64,000 bases of DNA from contig NC_087384.1 of assembly GCF_963675165.1 (NCBI RefSeq), forward strand, positions 4,209,182 through 4,273,181, read 5' to 3'. Of this stretch, positions 37,874-48,531 are shown piece by piece; within the stretch, counting starts at the first letter, position 1, and every line of letters begins with the position of its first letter. The position numbers were made by a program, and so were the translations under genes. The notes under the pieces are model-generated. The model ran no database searches. It was given only the letters and a program-made list of their open reading frames with translations, and had not been told where the DNA came from. Source of the DNA: Halichondria panicea. Lineage: Eukaryota > Porifera > Demospongiae > Suberitida > Halichondriidae.

Positions 37874-38832
37874 AACATGTGCAACCAGAGGAGGGAGGAC
37901 ACGATTAACCCTTTCCTTGCCATTCGTGAAATCTGGAACAGGAGCGTCTTTAGGTCGATCAATTAGTGTGGATCCGGCCTCACCACTCCTCCATGTCATT
38001 CTATTAGTCTAGATCCGGCTAGCAATTCTAGCTGGGACTCCCAGTTCTAGCTCCTTTTGTTTAGCGTGTCAGAGACTGGGAGAAGATGATTGGCACTCCC
38101 TGGCTCCTTTGGATGTACAGCTGTCCAGATCCCTAGAACATACCCTCCATTCTGACGAGTTATCAGTGCATAGGGTGCTTACTAGATTCTTGCCAGCCAG
38201 TACAGTTCAAGCTACACACAGCACCGCTCAACTATTCTCTACCCCATTATCTAGCTAAATCTGGTCCAACTAGACAGCAGACACAGCTAGTTAATTCAGT
38301 AAAGCCAGGGGTAGCCCTACTTCTACGGTTGTTCAGTACCCACGGTAACAATTCCTCTGGGCTGGGCTAACTAGTTGAGCCACGCCTCCCAATTCTCAAG
38401 GCTAGGTACATGTCTCTGTCTAGCTGCTTCTTCAGCTTCTTGCTCAGTTTTGTGGCTTAGAGAAAGGCCAGCTACTCAGGGGGAAGAGTCCAGATGAAAG
38501 TCTGGCAGCCAGGTGACGTCCAAACGGTCAGTTATTCTTTCCACCAACTTTTTAATCTAGTCTAGTCCTGCTTGCACTGCTACTACTACTGCTGCTACTC
38601 TTCCTAGCTAGTCAAAGGTTTCTTTTTTTTTTTTATAACTACATATGCACAAAGAGACATCAAAGCTTACATCAAAGGACACAGATTTTTAGCCTACTTG
38701 ACTGATAAGGCGGTTACCTAGACTACAGTTTGTTTGTCAGGGAGGAGCTCACATACAACTTCATCTAATTCATCATAACGATTCCTTACCCATTGTTGTA
38801 ATTTCTACAACAGATTGCCAAGGAAGAGTTAA

Positions 38833-39478
38833 CCTTAGCTCTAATTAGCTAATTATCGCGACCTTTTAATTACATTCTTTGAACGATTCATCTTTTCTTT
38901 CTTTATAACCTCTACATATTGGACACAAGAGCTAGTCTCGCGAGCAGACTTGTCCTAGAGACTACACAAGAGCTAGAGCCTTTTCTCCTACTGGAGGTAC
39001 CCCTATGGCCAAGTTGTCAGGACCTGAAGGTAATAGGACCTATAAGAAGCACCTCAAGCACTCCTATCTCTAAGATCCCTGTGAGAAGCATCCCAGGCAC
39101 TCTGATCTTGTCTCTGTGAGAAGCACTCTTGATCCTGGAGACAGGATCCCTATGAGGAGCACCCCAGCAACTCCTGTCTCCAAGATCCCTGTGAGAAGCA
39201 CCCCAGGCACTCCTGTCTCTGTGATAAAGCTGCAACATGGAATTGTTTAGTTCAGAGTGTCTCCAACATGAAGAACATGCATCAATGACACTAACAGTCT
39301 CAGCTTCTAGCACCCCTTTATTTGTATGGTTTGCTCTGTGCCTGCAAGAATTGCCTGTCACTCATGCTACAGTACTGTTCTGTGTGTCCCAATATATAGA
39401 GGTTATAAAGAAAGAAAAGATGAATCTTTCAAAGAATGTAATTAAAAGGTCGTGATAATTAGCTAATTAGAGCTAAGG
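38833..39478. mobile_element. TTAA-flanked foldback MITE (piggyBac-like)
   Basis: Inverted repeats of about 90-100 bp: left ccttagctctaattagctaa, right its complement, extending through the aaagaatgtaattaaaaggtc stretch. TTAA stands on both sides (38829-38832 and 39479-39482), the target signature of piggyBac-type transposition. The core is a minisatellite (39033-39222) and there is no transposase. A related unfilled sequence is present, reversed, at about 37883-37925, where the flanks meet at a single TTAA. Confidence 0.8.
39033..39222. repeat. Minisatellite of ~39-48 bp units inside the foldback MITE
   Basis: About five imperfect copies of a unit built on atccctgtgagaagcacccc followed by aggcactcctgtctc. 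Copies differ in length and by point changes. Confidence 0.75.
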
Positions 39479-39948
39479 TTAATTGTGTCCTCCCTCTGAT
39501 GGCAACCTCGCGCCCCAGACCACTCCCTTGCACGTGATCTGACATGTGCCAGGGAGTGGTCTGGCATTTAGAGTCACTTTTCTTGGGTTCATAATTATGT
39601 CAAAATTTGACATCTCCAATCAGATTCGCAAGAAACTGTCACATGATTCCACTTCACAGAGGAGGTTGATAGTACTTGACCTTTGTCATTTTTAAAACTA
39701 TGCCAGTAGGCAATGGCTAACTTAAATTTCGGTATACATCAACTAAAAATGTTATTTCAAGTACATAAAATCTTTCAAATCTCACTAAATCTGTACGGGA
39801 GTAGAGATAATAGCCAGCCAGTTTTAGCATCGTCACCACGCCCATTTCCGCCACGCCCATTTGTAACTGTCTGAAAACCAAGAAAAGAGACTCTCTCCCC
39901 CGGGAGGAGTCTGGCCTCGAGACTAAGAAAGTGGGGAGCCCGACAGGG

Positions 39949-40112
39949 CTGCAGCCGAGGAGAGAGAAACCCTGGCGAACTGTCGGGATGGCAGGGGGAG
40001 TGGGTTGACAGAATCATCAGCGTCAGCCGGATGCAGCCGAGGAGAGAGAAACCCTGGCGAACTGTCGGGATGGCAGGGGGGAGTGGGTTGACAGAATCAT
40101 CAGCGTCAGCCG
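39949..40112. repeat. Two tandem copies of an ~82 bp unit
   Basis: The block from gcagccgaggagagagaaac to atcatcagcgtcagccgg occurs twice head to tail with a one-base length difference in a G-run. It lies just upstream of the LINE fragment. Confidence 0.8.
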
Positions 40113-40207
40113 GGATGTTGTAAATGATTTTTTTACGCACTGGTGCACAATTAACTTGCATTTTAAATCCGTGTAGATAAGATCAAACTCTCTTTGAACC
40201 TCCTCCA

Positions 40208-41390
40208 CACCCTTGAGGACTCTCAAGCACAAACCACTCTACTACGCTCGTGTCTCACTCTTCCAAAAGTTGTTCAGTCCTTCGGGCTTGCCCCCCAAGC
40301 CACGTCAACAGTACCGCTCATGATTTCAACTGCTCCATCCGAAAGGCCCTAGAAAGTATCTTGGGCGGGCCTCTATCAGACTGGTCTTGGCAGAAGGCAT
40401 CCCTTTCTTGTGGTAAAGGAGGTCTGGGGCTCCGCAGTGCCCCACTTCATGCCCCTGCTGCTTTTTTGGATTCATCTCTTCGCTCTGCTCCTCTGATTGA
40501 AGGTCTGCTTGGCCGCCCCCCTCTCTCCTCGGCCCTCTTAACCGAAACAGTGGCCTCCATCGCCTCTTCCCGCTCGCCCAGACTGGCAGACCCTGGGTGA
40601 CATCGATATCCCCCTCCGACAGGGTGCCCTCTCCGCTGCCATCGACAGCTCTGCTTTTGAACGCCTGTTATCTTCAGCTCCCACAACGAGATCGAGAGCT
40701 CTGGCCCTCTCAACTGGACTCCCTCACGCCCACGACTGGTTGAATGTGATCCCCTCTCCCTCTCTCGGACTACACCTCCAGGATCGTGAATTTCGTTCTT
40801 GTCTTTGCTACTGGCTTGGGGTCCCATTGCACAACGACCAGTTTACCTGCCCCGAGTGTCGCTGTGTTGCTGACCCCTTTGGTGACCACCAGGTGGGCTG
40901 CGGGGGCAATAGCGACCGTATCAGTTGTCACAACGCCATTAGAGACGTGGTCTTCAAGGCCGCTCAATCTGCCGCTCTGGGCCCATCCATTGAAACTCCA
41001 GGCCTTATTGCAGAGTCTAGTGCTCGCCCTGCAGACGTCCTTCTCCCCAATTGGTCCAACGGCCGTTCAGCCGCTCTCGACGTCCACGTCATCTCTCCTC
41101 TCCAGCCCCTCACACTGTCAGTAGCTGTGCATACCCAGGGCCACGCTCTCCAAGTGGGAGTCCAGCGCAAGCTGGCTTCTAACCTTCAGAACTTCCGCAA
41201 TGCAGGTCTGACATGTGTCCCTCTTGTCGCTGAAACTCTTGGAGGTCTGTTCAAGTCATCGGCTGATCGATTCGTCTCCGATCAGGTGCCGACCGAGATA
41301 CGGACACAACTAAACACCTCTTCGGCAGAGTCAGCGTGGCTTTGTGGCGGGGCAATGCGTCTATGCAAAACACAAAAACAAACAAAAAAA
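40208..41390 (+). pseudogene. LINE 3' end: RT C-terminus, zinc knuckle, restriction-like endonuclease
   Basis: Decayed non-LTR retrotransposon fragment, markedly GC-richer than its surroundings. Frame one (to about 40600) has the post-RT motif GGPLSDWSWQKASL then KGGLGLRSAPLHAPAAFL. A frameshift near 40575 and a 1-base loss near 40740 (AHDW then stop) lead to a third frame, open to 41438. It holds a Cys/His cluster (CPECRCVADPFGDHQVGC) and then CHNAIRD, RPADVLLPNW and AALDVHV, the order of R/K-H-N and PD-(D/E)xK-type motifs in restriction-like endonucleases of R2/CRE-type LINEs. The upstream RT and 5' end are missing. Family assignment is inferred. Confidence 0.68.
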
Positions 41391-41398
41391 CAACAGAT

Positions 41399-41490
41399 TG
41401 TGTATTTCAAAAAAACAGGTTGTGACGTCATCAAATAATGGGATAGTGGGTAATGAAGGCCTCCCTCCCTCCCTCATTGGGGTCGAGTAG
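41399..41490. mobile_element. Opposite-end piece of the GGCCAC MITE
   Basis: Reverse complement of about 5229-5310 of unit 1 (tgacgtcatcaaataatggg followed by the cctccctc run). With 37059-37201 it could represent one element split by about 4.2 kb of other DNA. Confidence 0.65.
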
Positions 41491-41541
41491 ACTGGAAACC
41501 ACGCCCCTTTCTCTAAACAAAGGGGCGTGGTTTCCAGTCTA
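41488..41541. repeat. Perfect 23 bp hairpin
   Basis: Arms tagactggaaaccacgcccc+ttt (41488-41510) and their exact complement (41519-41541) around an 8-base loop. It lies at the edge of the MITE piece at 41399-41490. It could be a tiny foldback element or a stem in a transcript. Confidence 0.85.
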
Positions 41542-41955
41542 GGTCAAGTAGTCTTGCACAGCCAGCCCCGTATGTTTTCTATTTGAACGCTAGGTCGATA
41601 ACATGGGTCTGGTGAACTTCCTATGTACAAGTTGTGTCGACACGCCGAAAATTTCTCGGCGTGTTAACCGCTGCGGTCAACTGGAGGCAAAAAGAAGGTT
41701 ATGCAAAGCAGCCTCTTGTTGCCCAACTTGCTACAGTTTCCAGCTAAATGCAACTGACAATAATGGCTTATTTATGCCCTAAGACTATCCCAGAAGATCA
41801 CAAAGAGAGAGAAGTTCCATGGGTAGTTGTACAGAAGCAAGAGCTGAGTTGTAGATATTTAGCTTCAGGCATTACGAAAGCATAGAAATGCCAATTTAAT
41901 TTAAAAAACCAGAATCTACTCACCAAGGAGAGCACAAATGCGTTGTTCCTAAACT

Positions 41956-42710
41956 GCAGACTTAATTGTGGCCTACATGCATGTGTGTGTATGATTCCAT
42001 GCAGGTCGCTGGAATAGACACTCTGATCCTCAGCTGGAAAATATGTGCTTTAAGCAGCCTAAAATCGAGGCTAGAATACTATTTAGTGCCACCTCCAATT
42101 AGATGTGACCCTCTAAATATGCGAACACAACCAGACCTTCAATTTTAATAATCGATCTCTCTGGCTTCATAAGTATTTTATTAAAATGTCGCTTTAAATC
42201 GACGGCTTAATAAACAATGACAACTGTTTATTATTAGTTCATGGCACAAGTGTCATAAATTATTTGAGGGCTTCTTTCGAATATTTCAAGTGGTAATTCA
42301 TGCAAAACCTCAAATTACCCCGAGGTACCCAAACGTATACATCTAAGTGATTCCTGAAAGCCCCAGGTGTTGTGTTAAATCGGAAAATTTGAGGGTTTGA
42401 CGCAACACCTGAGGCTTTCAGGAAATCACTAGATGTATACGTTTGGGTACCTCGGGGTAATTTGAGGTTTTGCATGTTCGAAAGAAGCCCTCAAATTATT
42501 TATGACACTTGAGATGAATTATTAAAATTGAAGGTCTGGTTGTGTTCGCATATTTAGAGGGTCACATCTAATTGGAGGTGGTATTCTAGCCTTGATTTTA
42601 GGCCGCTTAAAGCACATGCATATTTTCCAGCAGAGGATCAGAGTGTATATTCCAGTGACCTGCATGGAATCATACACACGCATGCATGTAGGCCACAATT
42701 AAGTCTAAAA
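41956..42710. repeat. Large imperfect palindrome next to receptor C
   Basis: The left arm (about 41956-42376) is the inverse of the right arm (about 42391-42710), both built from the sequence flanking the 3' side of receptors C and D. The centre is a short spacer (aaatcggaaaat). The right arm lacks about 20 and 80 bases present on the left. Third copy: 45945-46400. Confidence 0.85.
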
Positions 42711-43061
42711 CATGTGTTACAAGCAATTATTGTATAGTTGTACACATGCACGTATGGCACACTATGCCTTGTGTAAACAGTTTATACATGCACGTACGTA
42801 GACGTCTACCGATTATTTCAAGGATTATTTCAAGGAGCATCATTTTCGCGGATTGACCTCGAACATCGAAAATTAGCCAATACAAAAGTATTATAATAAC
42901 CATGCATGCATGCATGCACGTATGGTATACACTATAATTATACTAAATATAATTATACTATAATACAGGAAACGACTAACTGATTAATTAACTCAAAAGT
43001 ATACTATGCATGTGTGTTCATACAAATGAGCTTAGATTCGCTTTAAAGTCTGTCAAAGGTA

Positions 43062-44138
43062 TTAACAGTCTGCTCTACTGCATGCTCGACAATGGGAGAT
43101 CAAATTTCGATATCGTTGAAATACTTCCTGTCTAAAAAGGAATGCAAGACAAATTGCTAATCCTTGAAAGCTGTTTAACAAAACAACAGTCCTTGCAAAC
43201 CAAACGTTTGTGAACACGTATTTGAAAATGGCACATATCCATGTTATTCCACTGGCACAGAAGATAGTAATGACAAAACGTGTGTATTGTACATTTGTTT
43301 GCTTGTTTGAATGCTTTCTGCCGCAATGAAAACCAGGTGATTTTATCACTAGAGCAATAAGAATAGTGAACATAATGACATTGAAGAGTATGGAAATCGA
43401 GAATGGTATGTCGATAAAAATAACCTCTGAGACAAGATGATCTATCCAACACGTGTAAGGATTACGCCCATATCCAACCCAATCGCTTGTATTGTCCACA
43501 ATTAGAGCTGTTGTTACAATCGATAATGGCACTCCCCAGCCAAACACTAGATCTAGTAGTATAGGAATCCATCTGTATCGACAGTTCAGGGACTGTTTTT
43601 TCAGTTTACTAGCATTATAGAAGGAACAAACGGTATCTAACATTGTGGCTGACATGAGCATGAATTGTGACAACAGGAAAAAGTGTAGCAACACTGCTAC
43701 ACTGTAGCACAGCTCTTTTGTGTACTCTGTAGATCCCAATATTACCACTGTTAGATCGAATCCACAATTGGCCAGGCACACGTTAATTATTAGCACGTGA
43801 AAAGAAGTGCGGATGGTTCGAAACAGACATAATGATATTATTACAAAACCATCACCGACAATTGACAGACTGCATGCCACCTTTAGCACAATTTGAAAGA
43901 GCTTCGTATCATCATAGTTAGGCAGACAGCCTTGGGGTTCCCCCATCTCATTATAGCACACCACTTGCACCGTCTCATTACTGTCGGAGGTCCATCTTTC
44001 TGGATCATTCAAGTTCTTTATTGGTACTAGCGACAATCCATCCGGACAACTCATTCCAGTGCACGGTTGTTCATTACATAAAGACGTTCTTACGATGATT
44101 TGTAGAACAACTATCTGCAGAATACTAGCCATGAGCAT
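43062..44138 (-). CDS. Secretin/adhesion-class (7tm_2) receptor C, intact
   Basis: Single-exon frame of 358 residues from the MLMASILQ start at 44138; the frame extends 44 codons further upstream, but the chosen Met opens the signal peptide conserved in all copies. The short Cys-rich ectodomain has sequons NETV and NTSD. Seven TMs with TM4 FGWGVP, ECL2 CW, TM6 GITWI, TM7 NSFQG. It has YRWIPILLDLVFGWG at TM4, as in A and D copies, against YGRVPALLVFGWG in B. ICL3 carries the KHSNKQTNVQY segment shared with B and D. It sits downstream of the palindrome and has no POT relic beside it. Confidence 0.87.
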   Translation of the reverse strand: MLMASILQIVVLQIIVRTSLCNEQPCTGMSCPDGLSLVPIKNLNDPERWTSDSNETVQVVCYNEMGEPQGCLPNYDDTKLFQIVLKVACSLSIVGDGFVIISLCLFRTIRTSFHVLIINVCLANCGFDLTVVILGSTEYTKELCYSVAVLLHFFLLSQFMLMSATMLDTVCSFYNASKLKKQSLNCRYRWIPILLDLVFGWGVPLSIVTTALIVDNTSDWVGYGRNPYTCWIDHLVSEVIFIDIPFSISILFNVIMFTILIALVIKSPGFHCGRKHSNKQTNVQYTRFVITIFCASGITWICAIFKYVFTNVWFARTVVLLNSFQGLAICLAFLFRQEVFQRYRNLISHCRACSRADC

Positions 44139-44745
44139 TTCAATGTTAACTTTACTGTTTTGATAAGCTACCAACTTGCTGATGTCTGTACCACTCATTT
44201 CAGCATTCCAGCATTCCAGGTAGATAATATATGCACAGTCAGTCGTGGTAATGCTATTTCCCATCGCCATTTGAATATTAATACGTTAGAGTGTGTTCAT
44301 ATTCTTTGTGTAGGTGGTCACTTAATTGATATGACACTTAGTATAGTAATTGAATTATCTATACTCAGGATTGTAATTAATGCATGAACAAATTTTGCAA
44401 TGTGACAATTTGGTTAGGATTGGCAGGGAGGAGACCCGTACGTCAATCTCTTAGGTCCATTATGATAATATGTAACATGCATAATTATTGCAGATGACTA
44501 TTCATTGTTACAAGTGTTGTACGTATTATCTGCTCCTTGATATCATCCAGTAAGGGACGTCGAACGGTCAACGATTGGACCAAGGAAGCTCTTGAGCATC
44601 TGTAAGAGTCGACGCGTTGCTCAACTAGCTCTTTTGACGGCTTCAAAATCCGGCATAGTCATTTTTTTACAGTCTGTATCGTGGATTGAATTGTTGCTAG
44701 GGGAGGTCCTTTTATAGTGCTGCGATCACGTGGTATAAGTTAGAT
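44139..44745. other. Receptor C upstream flank
   Basis: Similar to the 5' flanks of the other receptors up to about 44440, then unique. No gene and no clear promoter motif. Confidence 0.45.
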
Positions 44746-44746
44746 A

Positions 44747-44876
44747 TATATGCCACACCTACTTGGAGGATATGCACTCCATATATCCTCCGCTACCGTG
44801 GTTACATACCCCTCGGAGTAACCACGGTAGCGGAGGATATATATATGGGTGCATATCCTCTTTAGGTGTGGTATAT
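44747..44876. repeat. ~130 bp foldback element
   Basis: Left arm (gccacacctacttggaggat to ccgctaccgtggttac) and right arm (gtaaccacggtagcggaggat to taggtgtggtatat) are complementary over about 60 bases around a ~10-base loop. No target duplication seen. Confidence 0.85.
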
Positions 44877-44904
44877 CCTATCGGCGCATTAATCGCGTTA
44901 TTTT

Positions 44905-45500
44905 AGTAGAAAGCCATCCACGTCTCACTATATGTCTGTTTTCCCCCCTCCACCACTCACACACTTGTGCACAGCTGACACAAGCCATGGCAAGTAGATC
45001 TGTAACACCGTAAATGGTCCCCCCAGACTATCTACAGCAGATAATTTGGTCCCCGTGTGAATTGATCAAACGGATGAAACTGGTGCCTGCTTGTACAGAA
45101 CTTGTCCGGAATAACTTCACTCGGCATCTAAAGAATTTGAAGGTATTATAGTATCTGTGAGTCCATGGCAATTAAAATTTAGCTTTAGAACTAAGATGCA
45201 CAGTGTTATATTCTGGATCGATAGGGTGACCGTCTGAAGCAGCATAGATGGTCCGGGGGGGGGGGGGCAGTCCATGGCAGCCTATTACATTGTCGTAGAT
45301 TGTCTGGGGGGGGAATTCTGCTGTAATTTGGACTTCCCGGACAGCCAAATACAGCAGGGGGGAGGGAATGTCTATAGTCCTCTGGACCATTCACCATATT
45401 AATATCTTAACAGTCCAGAGAGTCCGAATTTCATGATGGTCCAGGGTGAGGGGGGGGGGGGGGCTCGTTTATGGGGATCAGTTTTTGTATATGACAGATC
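44905..45500. repeat. Dispersed repeat with G-runs, copy 1
   Basis: Shares several blocks in order with 49745-50600: agtagatctgtaac..ccgtaaatggtcc, gtgagtccatggcaatta, and repeated ccatggcag / gtccggggg motifs. It has G-runs of 7 to 13 bases at 45250-45263, 45307-45313 and 45450-45463. No coding frame is convincing. Confidence 0.6.
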
Positions 45501-45944
45501 TACTAGTGGAGTCATTTGAGGAGCTACTTTCTTATAAAAATCTGGTGATTAATATTAACACCATCAAGGCCAAAATATTTGCAACACACTTTTCTTTAAA
45601 GCAATGGAATCGGCAAATGCCACAAATATGTTAGAAAATGAGATTGAAAGTATATAAACCATTATAGAAAATTCATTCTACTACTGTGAAAGAGGACTCA
45701 ACAGTGGTCTGCCTTTCATGTGAAAAGAGAGGAAATGGGTATATTACTAACTGTGGGTTGAAATAATTATTTATTCAAGTTGGAGAGAAAAGACCCGCAT
45801 ATACATGCAATATAAATCAATTGTTGTTTGAGAGGAAAACTTAACGGTTTCATGGCCAAAAGCGAGTCAAATTTTACGCAACCTGATACAAAGAGAAGTA
45901 TATTACAGAGTGCTCAGTCGCATTTCACTGGCCATCCCTGGGGA
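45501..45944. other. Spacer with no recognised feature
   Basis: AT-rich, no open frame with motifs, no obvious repeat. I see nothing further to annotate between the G-run repeat and the palindrome arm. Confidence 0.4.
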
Positions 45945-46400
45945 AATTTAAGGGTTTGACGCAACACCTGGGGCTTTCAGGAATCACTTAGATGTATACG
46001 TTTGGGTACCTCGGGGTAATTTGAGGTTTTGCATGAATTACCACTTGAAATATTCGAAAGAAGCCCTCAAATAATTTATGACACTTGTGCCATGAACTAA
46101 TAATAAACAGTTGTCATTGTTTATTAAGCCATCGATTTAAAGCGACACTTTAATAAAATAATTATGAAGCCAGAGAGATTGATTATTAAAATTGAAGGTC
46201 TGGTTGTGTTCGCATATTTAGAGGGTCACATCTAATTGGAGGTGGCACTAAATAGTATTCTAGCCTCGATTTTAGGCTGCTTAAAGCACATATTTTCCAG
46301 CTGAGGATCAGAGTGTCTATTCCAGTGACCTGCATGGAATCATACACACATGCATGTAGGCCACAATTAAGTCTAAAACATGTGTTATATACAAGCAATA
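45945..46400. repeat. Third copy of the palindrome arm, beside receptor D
   Basis: Same orientation as the right arm of the 41956-42710 palindrome and followed by the same downstream sequence (gtacac..gtatggcacactatgc), so it marks duplication of the whole 3' flank-plus-receptor block (C and D). Confidence 0.85.
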
Positions 46401-46751
46401 CAATTATTCTATAGTTGTACACGTATGGCACACTATGCTTTGTGTAAACAGTTTATGCACGTACGTAGACGTCTATACCGATTACTTCAAGGAGCATCAT
46501 TTTCGTCATTTTCGCGGATTGACCTCGAACATCAAACAATACAAAAGTATTATAATAACCATGCATGCATGCATGCACGTATGGTATACACAGGAGGTAA
46601 ACTATAACTATATAACTAAAATCATAGCATAATTATACTATATATATATACTATAGTACAGAAACGACTAACTGATTACTAACTCAAAGTATACTATGCA
46701 TGTGTGTTCATACAAATGAGCTTAGATTCGCTTCAAAGTCTGTCAAAGGTA

Positions 46752-47833
46752 TTAACAGTCTGCTCTACTGCGTGCTCGACAATGGGAGATCAAATTTCGA
46801 TACCGTTGAAATACTTCCTGTCTAAAAAGGAATGCAAGACAAATTGCTAATCCTTGAAAGCTGTTTAACAAAACAACAGTCCTTACAAACCAAACGTTTG
46901 TGAAGACGTATTTGAAAATGGCACATATCCATGTTATTCCACTTGCACAGAAGATAGTAATGACAAAACGTGAGTATTGTACATTTGTTTGCTTGTTTGA
47001 ATGCTTTCTGCCACAATGAAAACCATGTGATTTGATCACAAGAGCAATAAGAATAGTGAACATAAAGACATTGAAGAGTATGGAAATCGAGAATGGTATG
47101 CCGATAAAAATAGCCTCTGAGACAAGATGATCTATCCAGCAGGTGTTAAGATCACGCCCATATCCTACCCATTCGCTTGTATTGTCAACAATTAGAGCTG
47201 CTGTTACGATCGATAATGGAACTCCCCAACCAAACACTAAATCTAGTAGTATAGGAACCCATCCATATCGGCAGTTCAGGGACTGTTTCTTCAGTTTACT
47301 AGCATTTAGAAGGAACAAACGGTATCTAACATTGTGGCTGACATGAGCATGAATTGTGAAAACAGGAAAAAATGTAGCAACACTGCTACACTGTAGCACA
47401 GCTCTTTTGTGTTCTGCAAAGATCTCAATATTACCACTGTTAGATCGAATCCACAATTGGCCAGGCACACGTTAATTATCAGCACATGAAAAGAAGTGCG
47501 GATGGTTCGAAACAGACATAATGATATTATTACAAAACCATCACCGATAATTGACAGACTGCACGCAACCTTTAGCACAATTTGAAAGAGCTCCATATCA
47601 TCATAGTCAGGCAGACAGCATTGGGGCTCTCCCATCTCGTTATAGCACACCACTTGCACAGTCTCATTAGTGTCGGAGGTCCATCTCTCTGAATCACTAA
47701 AGTTAGTTATTGGCACTAGTAACAATCCATCCGGACAGCTCATTCCAGTGCATGCATATGGTTGTCCATTGCATAAAAATCTGCTTACGATGATTTGTAG
47801 AATAACTATCTGCAGAATACCAGCTATGGGCAT
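46752..47833 (-). pseudogene. Secretin/adhesion-class 7TM receptor D, one frameshift
   Basis: Starts at 47833 (MPIAGILQ). The ectodomain is A-type (YACTGMSCPDG, NFSD and NETV sequons). TM1-TM3 are open to LDTVCSF, where one base is missing (gcatttagaagg against gcattatagaagg in C) at about 47308, shifting the frame. TM4-TM7, with FGWGVP, GITWI and NSFQG, are open in the next frame to 46752. It lacks the 16-base deletion of A1/A2. With just one lesion this may be very recent loss, an allele or an assembly error. The 5' flank matches unit 1 to about 9218. Confidence 0.82.
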
Positions 47834-48531
47834 TATGCATGTGTTTGATAAGCTTTCAACGTGCGGATGTGTCTGAGTATATGCACCACTAATTGATACA
47901 TTCCATGTATATAATACCGGTACATGCACACTGTGACAGTCAGGCAATTCTATTTCCCATGGTGATTTGAATGGGAAAGCATTAAGTTAGAGTGTGTTCA
48001 TAGTTTTTGTGTAGGGGGTTAATTAATTTATGTAATCGAATTATCTATACATGCAGGATCGTAAATTTAATGCATAAACATTTGCAATACGCTAGGATTG
48101 GCTAGGGAGTACTGAAAAGTATCGAAATACGAGAATCTAGGGAGACCCGTACGTCAATCTGTCAACTCGGGTCCGTATAAGTGAATGATACTGATACTAT
48201 TAACCCGAGGCCACGCCGCGGTGACTCGGGATATAGTAGTTGTTCTGTGTATTTCGAGTCTGCTCACCTGGTGCGATAGCGCTGTGTTTGTACCATGGAT
48301 AGCCTCAACAAAACAAGGTAGTAGTTAGTAGTTAGATGTTATAAAACTTCGTTGTCGAATAAAAATGAGCAAAAGCTAAGAAGCTAAGAAGCTAAGAAGC
48401 TTGAATTTGCACATTGGCCTAGATGTATACGCGGCCTTAATTGACTCGAGGCCAAAATTGACAAATTAACGCCGAAGGTTTGCACTTCAGTGTTCTTGTA
48501 TTTAGCACAGAATGCAATTGAAAAGTGTTGT

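Noticed and set aside
39017-39361. 114-codon repetitive frame on -
   Set aside because: It is the minisatellite inside the foldback MITE read as protein (repeated SHRD units); no evidence of translation.
40447-41170. Antisense and alternate-frame ORFs over the LINE fragment
   Set aside because: High GC lengthens chance frames; only the + frames give recognisable RT and endonuclease motifs.
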